40,298 nucleotides of DNA from Spirochaetaceae bacterium. Its GTDB lineage: Bacteria; Spirochaetota; Spirochaetia; DSM-27196; PXBQ01. Shown here in pieces: positions 15,767 through 24,880 of the stretch. The stretch lies in assembly GCA_007695285.1 (NCBI GenBank), contig REEC01000141.1, positions 1 to 40,298 on the forward strand, read 5' to 3'. Below the pieces are notes generated by a model, which was not told where the DNA came from, ran no database searches, and saw nothing but the letters and a program-made list of their open reading frames with translations. A program made the position numbers and the translations under genes. Numbering within the stretch: the stretch's first letter is position 1; every line of letters starts with the position of its first letter.

Positions 15767-17980
15767 ATGAGCCTGAGGAAAATAATACGGACCGTCGTGG
15801 TATTCGCGGTCGTGTTCGGCGTGACGGGCCTCGCGATGGTCGGCGCTAACCCGGTCGCGGTTCTCGAGTACTTCGACAACGACTTTGAGATCACGATCGT
15901 CGACGCCGACGACTTCGAGTACGATTTCTACCTCGGGATGGACCTGCTTCCGGGGGACACGATCACGACACGGAGCTCGACCGCCGAGATTCGTCTGCAA
16001 CCGAACGGCTCGATTCTCAAGATCGGCGCCAACTCACGGTTTCAGATAGAGGCGATCCAGGGCCGCGCAGGCGCGACGAGTAACAACTTCCAGTTGTTCT
16101 CGGGACGCGTACGAAGCGTCGCGGCGACCGTCGCGGGCGCAAACTACCAGGTTCGGACACCCAGCGCCGTCGGCGGCGTGCGAGGCACGGACTTTGGGAT
16201 GGAGGTCGTACCGGGCGAGGTCGACGCGCTCGTCGTGTTCACGGGCCGGGTCGAGTTCCTGAACCCCGCCACGGGTCAGAGCTTCCTCGTCAACCCGGGT
16301 GAGTACATCGACATTTTTGGCGATGTATTTCAACCGATCCAGCTGACCCAAGAACAGTTGAACCAGCTTCTCTCGGAGCTTCAGTTCGAAGCTCTCGATC
16401 CCGCGGAAGTCCCGAGTGAACCGTTCGTCGAAACGCCACCCGATGAGCCCGACGACCCGGAAGCTCCGGTAACCGATCCGGCGGTCGTCGTCGACGAACC
16501 GACGACGACCGACCCCGTCACGATCGATCCCGCTATCACCGACGATCCGGGAGTGCTTGATCCGCTCTTCAACTTCCTCGGCGAGTACGTCGGAATGGAA
16601 ATCGGGTCGGTCACGATCGACGGTCGCACATACTCCAAGTTGACCCTGAACCCGCACGTCCAGGTCGGACGGCTGCGCGCGGGGTTGTATCTGCCGATTA
16701 TCTACACGAACAACCTGTTCGATCCCGACGATTGGCATAAGCCCGGTGGAAACAACGAGTGGTCGTTCGGCACCGATCAGGATGAGCCTCTCGACATGGC
16801 GCTCGACTTCCTGACCGACTTGAGCCTCAAGATTCGGTACATCGAGTGGGGACAGCAACGCGATCCGTTCTTCTTCAAGGTCGGGAATCTTAACAACATG
16901 ACCGTCGGACACGGGATCCTGATGATGAACTACGCGAACGACGCGGACTTCCCCGCGGTTCGTCGCGTCGGGTTGAACCTCGGGATCGATCGTGGCGGGT
17001 TCGGAATCGAGTCGGTCGTGAACGACATCGCTCGCCCGGAGATTTTCGGTGGTCGTTTCTTCTTCCGACCTCTCGGCACGAGCTTCCCACTCGCAGTCGG
17101 GCTCTCCGGGATCGCCGACATCGCACCGGCTTCGGTCATTCCCGAAGGCACCGACGGGGCGCTCGGGGACGCGAAGACTGCCGACCCCGTGTTCATCAAC
17201 ACCGCGCTCGACATCGACATTCCGATCATCGAGACGGGTCTTCTCTCGATCGTGCTCTTCGGGGACGTCGGCGGTCTGGTTCCGTACGTCCGAAATCCTG
17301 TCGACGAGAGCGTCGACGCGGGACTCAGGTTCGACGCTCTCGTCGATATCGATACGATGACGTTCAAGAACTACGGGATCATGACCGGTGTTTTCGGTAA
17401 TATCTTGAACGCCGGGTACCGGCTCGAGTTCCGGAAGTTCGACGGCGTCTTCCGTCCGTACTTCTACGACGGCACGTACGACCGGCTCCGCGGAGGGTAC
17501 GCCGCCGACGTCATTACGTACCTCGGCGCCCCGACCGACCCGCGGTACGAGTCGACGCTCATGGGCATTTACGGCGAGAGCACGTTTGGGCTGTTCAACC
17601 TGCTCCAGTTCCGGATCGGCTACCTCTGGCCGTGGGAGACGACCGCCGACGGAACGATCCAGGGATCCGACGACGACTTCCTGACGGTGACCGCGGGAAT
17701 CCAGCCGGGGCTCTTGCCGCTCGGAATCTCCGGCGACGTGACGTACAGCAGGACAAAGTTTGTGCCGACTCTGCTCGACGGTACCGGAGAGCTTTCGCTC
17801 TTCGACGCCAACACGGTACTTTCCGGCGAGATCGTGTATCCACTCGCACCGGGCTTCAACCTCGTCGGGATGGTAACCACGACGGTGCTCCGCAACGACG
17901 ACGGGACGATTCGGTACGATGAGAACGGGCGGCCGATGTCTCGACCGTCGATCACGATCGAGACGCGCATCGGTTTCTGA
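15767..17980 (+). CDS. FecR-domain protein fused to an outer-membrane beta-barrel
   Basis: The 737-aa product begins with a signal peptide (MSLRKIIRTVVVFAVVF, cleavage near residue 27). Residues about 50-190 are a FecR domain: LLPGDTITTRSSTAEIRL, GSILKIGANSRF, LFSGRVRSVAA, and the hallmark VRTPSAVGGVRGTDFGMEV. A P/D/E/V/T-rich linker (about 210-265) leads to a beta-barrel running to the C-terminal ETRIGF. The barrel contains LNNMTVGHGILMMNYAN, FRPLG and related blocks that match the preceding gene. FecR domains usually lie in periplasmic regulators or LysM-like proteins, so a direct fusion to a barrel suggests anchoring or stabilising the barrel from the periplasmic side. GAGGGGGAG lies just before the ATG. 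mutL starts 12 bases after the stop, implying cotranscription. Confidence 0.83.
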   Translation: MSLRKIIRTVVVFAVVFGVTGLAMVGANPVAVLEYFDNDFEITIVDADDFEYDFYLGMDLLPGDTITTRSSTAEIRLQPNGSILKIGANSRFQIEAIQGRAGATSNNFQLFSGRVRSVAATVAGANYQVRTPSAVGGVRGTDFGMEVVPGEVDALVVFTGRVEFLNPATGQSFLVNPGEYIDIFGDVFQPIQLTQEQLNQLLSELQFEALDPAEVPSEPFVETPPDEPDDPEAPVTDPAVVVDEPTTTDPVTIDPAITDDPGVLDPLFNFLGEYVGMEIGSVTIDGRTYSKLTLNPHVQVGRLRAGLYLPIIYTNNLFDPDDWHKPGGNNEWSFGTDQDEPLDMALDFLTDLSLKIRYIEWGQQRDPFFFKVGNLNNMTVGHGILMMNYANDADFPAVRRVGLNLGIDRGGFGIESVVNDIARPEIFGGRFFFRPLGTSFPLAVGLSGIADIAPASVIPEGTDGALGDAKTADPVFINTALDIDIPIIETGLLSIVLFGDVGGLVPYVRNPVDESVDAGLRFDALVDIDTMTFKNYGIMTGVFGNILNAGYRLEFRKFDGVFRPYFYDGTYDRLRGGYAADVITYLGAPTDPRYESTLMGIYGESTFGLFNLLQFRIGYLWPWETTADGTIQGSDDDFLTVTAGIQPGLLPLGISGDVTYSRTKFVPTLLDGTGELSLFDANTVLSGEIVYPLAPGFNLVGMVTTTVLRNDDGTIRYDENGRPMSRPSITIETRIGF

Positions 17981-17992
17981 TCGTCGCGTTTC

Positions 17993-19777
17993 ATGGCCAA
18001 TGATTCAACATCCCGGAGGGTCCAGATCCTCCGGGATGCAGTAGCACGCAAAATAGCGGCCGGCGAGGTAATCGACCGGCCGTTTTCGCTTGTACGCGAG
18101 TTAACCGACAACGCGATCGACGCGGGAGCGACAAACATCACCGCGTATATCGAAGGCGGTGGGATCGACCGTGTTCGAGTCACCGACGACGGCTCGGGGA
18201 TGACGCGCGGGGATCTCGAGATCTGCTGGCTCCCTCACGCAACGTCAAAGATTGAGTCGGAAACGGACCTCGAACACATTACGTCGCTCGGCTTCCGCGG
18301 TGAGGCTCTCGCGAGTGTCGCGGCAGTAGCCCGGCTTTCGATCACGAGCGCCGTCGACGACTCCGGCGGCGCGAAAATCGTCGTAAACGGCGGCAAACTC
18401 GCATCTCTCGACAGCGCGGCGCACCCGCGTGGCACGACTATCGACGTCTCGGACCTGTTCTACTCGGTCCCCGCTCGACGGAAGTTCCTCAAGCGCCCGG
18501 CGACCGAGGTCACGCTCTGTCGCACGGCGTTTCTCGAGAAGGCGCTCCCATTCCCCGACATAACCTTCCGGTTTCACGCTGAGAACGAGCTCCGGCTGTT
18601 TCTGCCTCCCGCCGATCCTGCCGCGCGAATCTCGACCGCTTTCGATCTTGATCCGCGCCTTCTCCACGATCTCGTCGGTCGGGGCGACGGATTCACTATG
18701 CGCGCGGTCCTCGGTGCGCCGGACCTCGCGCGACGTGATCGGCGGCTCGTCCAGGTATACGTGAATAGTCGTCGGGTCACCGAGTTCTCGCTTGTTCAAG
18801 CGCTCGAGTACGGATACTCCGAGTATCTGCCCGGAGGCAACCACCCGGTCGCGTTTCTCTTCGTCGACGTCGACCCGGAACTCGTCGATTTTAACGTGCA
18901 TCCGGCCAAACGCGAGGCGCGATTCCGCAATCTGCCGGAGATTCATCGGCGCGTCGTCGAGGTCGTCCGCGGTCACATGAGGTCGTACGCTCTGCGAGTC
19001 GGACAAGCTTCACCGCACCGCGCCTCGTCCGATCCGTCCAACCAGTCAGAACCATCCGGATCGGTGGCGCGCGAAGGCGAGCTCCCGTACGCCCCCAATC
19101 CAACGGGCTCGAACACGCGGTACCGACCGAACAGACCGTACCGTGACTCCTCCCGGACGGCTTTTGATCTCGCGGTGCGGTTCACGCCTACCCCGCCGGC
19201 GGCGGGCGAACGGCCACACAGGAAACCCTCCCCGGTTTCCCCTGAGGAGGTGCGCTATCTCGGTCAAGTTTTTGAGCTTTTTTTGATCGCCGAACTTTAC
19301 GGCGAACTGTTCATCGTCGATCAACACGCGGGCCATGAGCGTGTACTGTTCGAGAGGTTACGCCGGAGTTCGGACGTGCAACGTCTGCTGGAACCGATCG
19401 AGTTTGAACCCGACGATGTGGATTACCTTCGCGGTCGGCACGCCGAACTCGCACGTTTGGGGATCACCGTCGAAGAGGATGCACGCAGCGGAATCTGGAG
19501 CATCACCGCGATCCCGAACGCATTTACGTTGCCGGCCGACGATCTCATCGACACCGTGAACGGGCTGAGAGCGCCGGCAAACGACCTCGAACGCGAGTTC
19601 TACTCGACGATCGCGTGTCGGGCGGCGATCAAGGACGGAGACGTGCTCGAGCCCGACGACGCGCGCAGGCTTCTTGCGGAGGTTTTCTCGCTCGACGACG
19701 CGCACTGTCCGCACGGCCGGCCGGTCTGGGTTTCGCTCTCGCGCGACGAGTTGTTTCGGCTCGTGTGGCGAACGTAG
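17993..19777 (+). CDS. mutL: DNA mismatch repair protein MutL (endonuclease-type)
   Basis: The 594-aa product matches the family length. The GHKL ATPase part opens with VARKIAAGEVIDRP, has the catalytic Glu36 in RELTDNAIDAG with Asn40, then DDGSGM and LGFRGEALAS. A Pro/Ser/Arg-rich linker (about 330-410) joins a C-terminal domain with the endonuclease motif DQHAxxExxxxE at 443-454 and CPHGRP at 572-577. It should therefore nick DNA itself, like MutL of bacteria without MutH, acting with MutS. The ELVENSLDAG consensus reads ELTDNAIDAG here, a small variation that keeps the key residues. There is no good ribosome site, and its position 12 bases after the FecR-barrel gene suggests it is translated from that transcript. 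It converges with the TPR gene after eight bases. Confidence 0.96.
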   Translation: MANDSTSRRVQILRDAVARKIAAGEVIDRPFSLVRELTDNAIDAGATNITAYIEGGGIDRVRVTDDGSGMTRGDLEICWLPHATSKIESETDLEHITSLGFRGEALASVAAVARLSITSAVDDSGGAKIVVNGGKLASLDSAAHPRGTTIDVSDLFYSVPARRKFLKRPATEVTLCRTAFLEKALPFPDITFRFHAENELRLFLPPADPAARISTAFDLDPRLLHDLVGRGDGFTMRAVLGAPDLARRDRRLVQVYVNSRRVTEFSLVQALEYGYSEYLPGGNHPVAFLFVDVDPELVDFNVHPAKREARFRNLPEIHRRVVEVVRGHMRSYALRVGQASPHRASSDPSNQSEPSGSVAREGELPYAPNPTGSNTRYRPNRPYRDSSRTAFDLAVRFTPTPPAAGERPHRKPSPVSPEEVRYLGQVFELFLIAELYGELFIVDQHAGHERVLFERLRRSSDVQRLLEPIEFEPDDVDYLRGRHAELARLGITVEEDARSGIWSITAIPNAFTLPADDLIDTVNGLRAPANDLEREFYSTIACRAAIKDGDVLEPDDARRLLAEVFSLDDAHCPHGRPVWVSLSRDELFRLVWRT

Positions 19778-19785
19778 AGCTCGGC

Positions 19786-21828
19786 TCAAAGACTCGCGAG
19801 AATACTCTCGACGTCGCCCTTCCGCGCGTACTGCGGGTTCTCGGCCAGCAGTGTGTTCAACACTTTCTTCGCGTTCTCGGCATCGTTCAATCTGATATAA
19901 ACCTCACCGAGACGGTGGTACGCTTCCCAATACCGCGCATCAAGGTTGATCACGGCCGACAGCGCGTCGCGGGCGGACGTCAGGCGCTGAGCGCTGATGT
20001 ACGAGAGCGCGAGATGGAACCTCGATGACGCGTTGTTCGGATCCGCCTGAATTGCGGCCTGATAGTGACGGATGCTATCGTCGTACCGTCCGGCAAGACG
20101 ATACGCGTCGCCCAGCCCGTCGTTCACCTCAGCAGAAGTCCGGTCGATTCGATACGCCGCCTGAAGCTGCCTCAGTGCATCCTCGTATCGACCCTCGGCG
20201 ATCAGGATCGCGCTGATCTCGACGCGTGGTTTGACGTACTCGGGGTTCAGCTCGATCGCGCGCTCGAAGTATCCGACCGCGGAGTCGGGGCTGCCGAGCG
20301 AGGCGACGACCTGCCCGAGCGTGTAGTTGTACTCGGGTTCGTTCGGACTGATCCGCACGGCCTCCGCTGCGAATCTCAGAGCTTCCTCGTCCTTGTTATC
20401 GCCAAGCAGCACCAACGCCATGTTGTGATTATTCGCGGCATTTCCGGGTTCCAGTCTCACGACGTCGCGGAAGTGCGTCGCCGCCTCGTCGAACCGCTCC
20501 ATCTCGTAGAGCGTCGTCGCGAGGGCCCGCAAAGTCGACGCGCGCTGCGCGGTCGTCTCGGCGAGCTGCGTCGCGCGTCGGTACGCTTCGACCGCTCCCG
20601 GCAAGTTCGCTTCGCTACGCAGCAGGTTTCCCATCATCAGGTGTGACTGCATGTGATCCGGTCGAACCGAGACCGCCCGGCCTAACACGTTGAGCGCCGC
20701 TCGGCGATCGCCGAGACGCTCGTGTGTTAGCGCGAGGTTGTACAATGCACGCCCGTGGCTCGAGTCGATGTGTACGACGTTCTCGTACGACCGCCGCGCG
20801 TCCGAGAAACGCCCTGCGTCAAACTGCGCATTCGCTAGCCGAAAAAGAGCGTCGATTCCCTCGTCGGGCGGACTTAACTCGACCGCCCGACTCAACTCGC
20901 GGATCGCAGCGCGGAAATCTCGCGTTTCCTGAAACACCCTGCCACGAACGTAGTACGGTTCCCAGAAATCCGCGTCTTGTGCTATAGCCCGATCGGCGTA
21001 CTCGCGCGCCTGCGTCCGGTTTGTCGCAGACGACACGTTCTCCTCGACCAACGAGAGCGCTATACCCGACAGTGCGCGTGGTGCATCGGTCTCGATGCGC
21101 AGAGCATCGTTGAAATGCCCGCGCGCCGCGAGAAAATCGTCGTCTTTGAGCGACTCATGCCCCTTTTCGACTAACTGCCTCACGCGTTCGGCGCGTTCGC
21201 GCGCCTCCGCGTCGAGACGCGCGAGCCGCTCTTCTTCCTCGCGCACTCGCCTCTCCTCTTCGAGTCGGCGGCGCTCCTCCTCCTCGCGACGCGCGGTCTC
21301 TTCGGCTGCGCGCCGGCGTTCCTCCTCCTCGCGCGCGATCCGTCGTTCGCGCTCGAGTTCGAGTTGCGCCTCGCGCGCGATCCGCTCTTCCTCGCGCCGA
21401 CGCGCCTCAGCGGCGGCTATCCGTTCCTGCAGATCGGGGTCCGGTGCCGTCGCGCTCTCAGCCTGCGCGCGTAAGCGGGCGAGTTCTTCCTCGAGCTCGC
21501 GTCGCTCCTGCCTCGAGGCTTCTTCGGCGAGGCGATCGCGTTCACGGCGTGCCGCGAGTACGTTGGACTGCAACGCGCGCGCTTCCTCATCACCGGCGTC
21601 GGCGATCAGTAGCCGGTCCAGTATGTCGAGAGCACGTTGATACTCGCCGCTATCGAGGTACTCCCGCGCAAGGCGGAGCGCGTTTTCGCGGGCCGGATCG
21701 ACCGCCACCGGGGCATCAACCGCCGGCCGCCGCGATCTCGTCGCAAGGAACACACCGCCGACGCCGATCCCAAGAATCAATATCGTGAGCAGCGCGACGA
21801 CCGCGAGTTTTCTCTTGTCGTAGTACAT
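19786..21828 (-). CDS. membrane-anchored TPR protein with R/E-rich coiled coil
   Basis: The protein has 680 residues. A short cytoplasmic start (MYYDKRK) and one membrane helix (about 9-31) are followed by a TPR-like pair (45-90), a long charged coiled coil dominated by E and R (about 95-220), and then at least ten TPR repeats to the C-terminus (for example ALYNLALTHERLGDRRAALN and ARYWEAYHRLGEVYIRLND). This layout suggests a periplasmic scaffold anchored in the inner membrane, though no partner is identifiable. GGGAG lies six bases before the ATG. It lies downstream of another TPR/coiled-coil gene with the same R/E-rich style, 79 bases away, so the pair is probably cotranscribed and functionally linked. 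Confidence 0.85.
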   Translation of the reverse strand: MYYDKRKLAVVALLTILILGIGVGGVFLATRSRRPAVDAPVAVDPARENALRLAREYLDSGEYQRALDILDRLLIADAGDEEARALQSNVLAARRERDRLAEEASRQERRELEEELARLRAQAESATAPDPDLQERIAAAEARRREEERIAREAQLELERERRIAREEEERRRAAEETARREEEERRRLEEERRVREEEERLARLDAEARERAERVRQLVEKGHESLKDDDFLAARGHFNDALRIETDAPRALSGIALSLVEENVSSATNRTQAREYADRAIAQDADFWEPYYVRGRVFQETRDFRAAIRELSRAVELSPPDEGIDALFRLANAQFDAGRFSDARRSYENVVHIDSSHGRALYNLALTHERLGDRRAALNVLGRAVSVRPDHMQSHLMMGNLLRSEANLPGAVEAYRRATQLAETTAQRASTLRALATTLYEMERFDEAATHFRDVVRLEPGNAANNHNMALVLLGDNKDEEALRFAAEAVRISPNEPEYNYTLGQVVASLGSPDSAVGYFERAIELNPEYVKPRVEISAILIAEGRYEDALRQLQAAYRIDRTSAEVNDGLGDAYRLAGRYDDSIRHYQAAIQADPNNASSRFHLALSYISAQRLTSARDALSAVINLDARYWEAYHRLGEVYIRLNDAENAKKVLNTLLAENPQYARKGDVESILASL

Positions 21829-21907
21829 GACTTTCTCCCAGTTAAGAAATGCGCGTGACGCGCGTTTAACCGACCGAGCACGATCGGCAGTCGTTGTCCG
21901 TCGTGAA

Positions 21908-22732
21908 TCAGTCCTCGCGGTCCAGCTCGGGCCGGAAGTCTTCTATCGTTTCGCTGCCGGCGGATATAGGCCGAGTCGATTCGGTCGCGGTCGAAAGCGA
22001 GTCGAGGACCGAGTCGAGAAGCGCGCGACGCCGCTCTTCTGCGACTCTCTGGGCTTCCTCGGCGGCTATTCGCCGCTCTTCTTCCTCGCGACGGCGGCGC
22101 TCTTCCTCCAGCGCGATCCGCTCTTCTTCCTCGCGACGGCGGCGCTCTTCTTCGGCTATCCTCTGTCGTTCCCGCTCCTCACGTTCGAGCTGTTCGGCGA
22201 TCGCACCGCGAAGCAACGCGATCATCTGTTCGACCTCTTCGCGTTGGCTTGAGTGAGGCTCAAGGTTCAAGTAAACGACATAATCATCGACCGCTTCGTC
22301 GTAACGGTTGTCGCGAACGCGCACGTTTGCGCGGTTCAGATACGCGTCGGCCATATTCCTGTTTTCGCCGACCGCGCGGGTATATGCTCGTTCGGCTTCG
22401 TCACGGTTACCAAGACGCAAGTGGTTGTTGGCGATGTTGAACAGAATCACGTCGCGGTAGCGTGACGAGACGTCGAGACCCTTCTGGAGAATCTCGATCG
22501 CGTCGCGGTAACGCCCCAGCTGCTCGTACGTAATGCCGAGGTACAGGTACACGCGTTCGTTTGCGGGTTCCTCTTCGAGCGCGTTGCGAAACATGACGAT
22601 CGCTTCGGCCGGCTTGTCGTTGACGTACAGCTCCTCGCCACGCCGTAGGAACGACTCGGCGTCGAGTTCAGCGACGAGACACGCGAGAAAAACGAGAAAA
22701 ACCGCCGCTATACGCGAATTACCGGGCATCAT
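21908..22732 (-). CDS. exported TPR protein with C-terminal R/E-rich coiled coil
   Basis: The 274-aa product starts with a signal peptide (hydrophobic residues about 8-22, cleavage near ELDA). At least three TPRs follow (about 25-165; FLRRGEELYVNDKPAEAIVM, VYLYLGITYEQLGRYRDAIE and AYLNRANVRVRDNRYDEAVD). A strongly charged coiled coil (about 175-245) then leads to an S/T/E tail. GGAG lies about nine bases before the ATG. The DNA encoding the coiled coil contains a 33-bp exact repeat, so its length may vary between strains. The role is probably periplasmic scaffolding together with the next gene. Confidence 0.84.
   Translation of the reverse strand: MMPGNSRIAAVFLVFLACLVAELDAESFLRRGEELYVNDKPAEAIVMFRNALEEEPANERVYLYLGITYEQLGRYRDAIEILQKGLDVSSRYRDVILFNIANNHLRLGNRDEAERAYTRAVGENRNMADAYLNRANVRVRDNRYDEAVDDYVVYLNLEPHSSQREEVEQMIALLRGAIAEQLEREERERQRIAEEERRRREEEERIALEEERRRREEEERRIAAEEAQRVAEERRRALLDSVLDSLSTATESTRPISAGSETIEDFRPELDRED
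22073..22150 (-). repeat. 33-bp direct repeat inside the coiled-coil codons
   Basis: Bases 22073-22105 recur exactly at 22118-22150, a period of 45 bases or 15 codons. The repeat encodes the EERRRREEEER-type segment of the TPR/coiled-coil protein. In-frame slippage here would change the coiled-coil length by whole units without breaking the gene. Confidence 0.85.
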
Positions 22733-22760
22733 TGCACACTCCGTTGTCGACGGCTATAAT
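22732..22760 (+). promoter_or_regulatory. promoter of the TPR-Mrr-like gene and following operon
   Basis: TTGCAC (22732-22737), a 17-base spacer and a perfect TATAAT (22755-22760) lie in the 92-base divergent gap. Transcription would start near 22767, leaving a leader of about 58 bases before the ATG at 22825. The -35 hexamer overlaps the start codon of the divergent TPR gene. Confidence 0.55.
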
Positions 22761-22824
22761 CCCGATGTAACATGTACCGGTTTCTTGAGTTTTCACAAAA
22801 AAAAGACGGCAGGCTAAACGCGCA

Positions 22825-24192
22825 ATGGGCATAATTATCCTCATAATAATCGTCGGCGTCGGCGTCGGATTAATAACCTTTTTCATCGTGAAGTCGGTTA
22901 TCGCGCCGAAGAAAACCGCTCACCTCGTCGAGCTTGTGAAGCAAAAAAAGACCGCACAAGCGATCCGAGTCGCGAAGCAAATGATCGCAAAGGACGCCCG
23001 AAACCCCGAAGCCCATTACCTCTTGGGCCTCGCGTACGACGCCGATTCAAAGCCCGAACTCGCCTTAATGGAGTTCAAGACCGTAAACCAGATCGGGCAG
23101 TTCACAAAAATCTGCCCGGAAGTACCGTTCAGGACAAAGATAGCCGAATTATTCGAAAAATTCAATCAACCGGAGGAAGCTCTCAAGGAGTATCTGGTGC
23201 TCCTGAAACGTGATCCGCAGAACGCCGAGTATTATTTCCGTGTCGGCCGGTTATTTGAGGAGCGCTCGAAATCCGCGAAAGCGACCGCCTACTTCAAGAA
23301 AGCGATCGACCTCGACGGCCGACACGCGTCGGCGCACCTGCACCTTGGGTTGTTGTTATACAAGGCCAAACGCCCGACCGAAGCGAGGCCGTACCTGGAT
23401 TTCGCGGTGCGCGCGCAACCCGACAATCCCGAAACGCACTACTACATCGGGCGAATCCAGAAGGACGCCAAGGAGTACACAGCCGCGCTCGGTTCCTTCG
23501 AGAAAGCGTCGCGATCGCCCGAATTCAAGTTGAAAAGCTTGATCGAACGAGGCATGTGCCTTCTCGGGCTGAACGACACCGCGCGCGCGATAGTAGAGCT
23601 CGAACGCGCGGTCTCGCTGTCCAAGGACAAAAACGAGTTGTCTAACGAGACGCTGTACGCGCGTTACCTGTTGGCCGCGTGCTTCGAGAAGAATCGAGAA
23701 ATCGAGCGAGCGATCGAGATGTGGGAAGAAGTGTATCGGGCGAAGCCCGGCTTCCGCGACGTCGCCGAGAAGCTCAGCCGGTACCAGGAGATGAGGACGG
23801 ACGACCGCGTCAAAGACTACATGACGTCGAGTCGTGAGGAGCTTCAGAAGCTCTGCATTTCGATAGTCGAGGCGCTCGGACTTTCGGTACGTGAAGTAGC
23901 CGCCTACGGTGACGGCTGCGACGTTATCGCCGTGGAGTCTCAGTCGCGGTGGCGTAATACGCGAAAACTCCCAAAGCTGTTCCGTTTTCTGCGCGACGCC
24001 GAGATGGTCGACGAATCACGCGTGCGAGCGATCCACGAGGACATTAAAAAAAAGAACATCACGCGTGCGGTCATCGTGACGAGTTCAACGTTCACTCGAG
24101 TCGCGATTGAGTTTGCGGAATCCCGGCCCGTCGATCTATGGAACAAGGAGAAGCTTCAAGAGCTCCTGCAGGAGGCAAAGATCCCTCGATGA
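22825..24192 (+). CDS. membrane-anchored TPR protein with C-terminal Mrr-like (restriction endonuclease fold) domain
   Basis: The 455-aa protein starts with a membrane helix (about 2-24) and continues with TPRs (about 30-330; NPEAHYLLGLAYDADSKPEL, AEYYFRVGRLFEERSKSAKA and ETHYYIGRIQKDAKEYTAA). From about 335 to 455 it resembles the Mrr catalytic fold: a helix, a GDGCDVIAVE strand (362-371; Asp366 is the likely metal Asp), then a strand and helix with VIVTSSTFTRVAIEFA (416-431) and a final DLWNKEKLQELL. Active Mrr proteins have a QxK strand after the Asp strand. Here that region is replaced by a charged helix (FRFLRDAEMVDESR), so catalysis is doubtful. The stop overlaps the next ATG (ATGA). 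The anchor would keep the nuclease-like domain at the membrane. Confidence 0.8.
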   Translation: MGIIILIIIVGVGVGLITFFIVKSVIAPKKTAHLVELVKQKKTAQAIRVAKQMIAKDARNPEAHYLLGLAYDADSKPELALMEFKTVNQIGQFTKICPEVPFRTKIAELFEKFNQPEEALKEYLVLLKRDPQNAEYYFRVGRLFEERSKSAKATAYFKKAIDLDGRHASAHLHLGLLLYKAKRPTEARPYLDFAVRAQPDNPETHYYIGRIQKDAKEYTAALGSFEKASRSPEFKLKSLIERGMCLLGLNDTARAIVELERAVSLSKDKNELSNETLYARYLLAACFEKNREIERAIEMWEEVYRAKPGFRDVAEKLSRYQEMRTDDRVKDYMTSSREELQKLCISIVEALGLSVREVAAYGDGCDVIAVESQSRWRNTRKLPKLFRFLRDAEMVDESRVRAIHEDIKKKNITRAVIVTSSTFTRVAIEFAESRPVDLWNKEKLQELLQEAKIPR

Positions 24193-24857
24193 AGATCCTC
24201 TGCGTCGCAGATCACGTCGATCCGATAGTGTACAGTGCCGCGATCAAACAACGTTTTGCCGATGTCGAGTTGGTGTTGTCGGCCGGTGACCTGCCGATGG
24301 AGTACCTGAGTTTCATCGCCTCCGGACTGAACAAGTTAGTTATTTTTGTGTTCGGAAATCATAATCTCAAGGCACTCCGGATTTACCGGCCCGATCGCAG
24401 CGATCCGGTAGCCGGTGCGGCCCACGGACTCAATCAGCCGTTTCTCGGAAACGCGTACGGTGCCACGTACATCGGCGGCAAAGTCCTTCGGACTCACGGG
24501 TTGCTGATCGCGGGACTAGGCGGCTCGATTCGATACAACAACGGAGAAAACCAGTTCACCGAGTCTCAGATGTACCGCAAGATCGTCCGAATGGTTCCGA
24601 GGTTTGTCTGGAACCGCATCGTGCACGGTCGTTTTGTCGATATCGTCCTGACGCATTCGGCGCCGCGTGGGATAAACGATCGCGACGATCCGTGCCACAC
24701 CGGATTCAAAGCGTTCCTTTGGCTTATGAAGGTTTTCAAGCCGCGGTACCTGCTGCACGGGCATGTGCACTTGTACGATCTGAATGCGGTCAGAATCGCT
24801 CGCTACAGGGAAACGACCGTGATAAACGTCTACGACCACTATATACTGGAAATATAG
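24189..24857 (+). CDS. calcineurin-like metallophosphoesterase with altered first motif
   Basis: The 222-aa product has the conserved blocks of metallophosphoesterases: GD at 33-34, GNHN at 56-59, LTHSAPRG in the middle, and HGHVHLY near residue 195. The usual first motif DxH reads D8-H9-V10-D11, so the His sits one position early and a second Asp follows. Metal binding may still occur with this arrangement, but it departs from the family. Substrate is unknown. The ATG at 24189 overlaps the preceding stop as ATGA, with GGAGG 13 bases upstream, and fits the family N-terminus (MKILCVAD). It is probably translated together with the TPR-Mrr-like gene, and the next gene is 23 bases away. Confidence 0.86.
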   Translation: MKILCVADHVDPIVYSAAIKQRFADVELVLSAGDLPMEYLSFIASGLNKLVIFVFGNHNLKALRIYRPDRSDPVAGAAHGLNQPFLGNAYGATYIGGKVLRTHGLLIAGLGGSIRYNNGENQFTESQMYRKIVRMVPRFVWNRIVHGRFVDIVLTHSAPRGINDRDDPCHTGFKAFLWLMKVFKPRYLLHGHVHLYDLNAVRIARYRETTVINVYDHYILEI

Positions 24858-24880
24858 ACTGAGATTGAGGACACGAGTAA

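Noticed and set aside
21851..21863. GCGCG/CGCGC hairpin between the two TPR genes as a terminator
   Set aside because: The stem is only five base pairs and the following T-run is broken (ATTTCTT), so termination here is not convincing.
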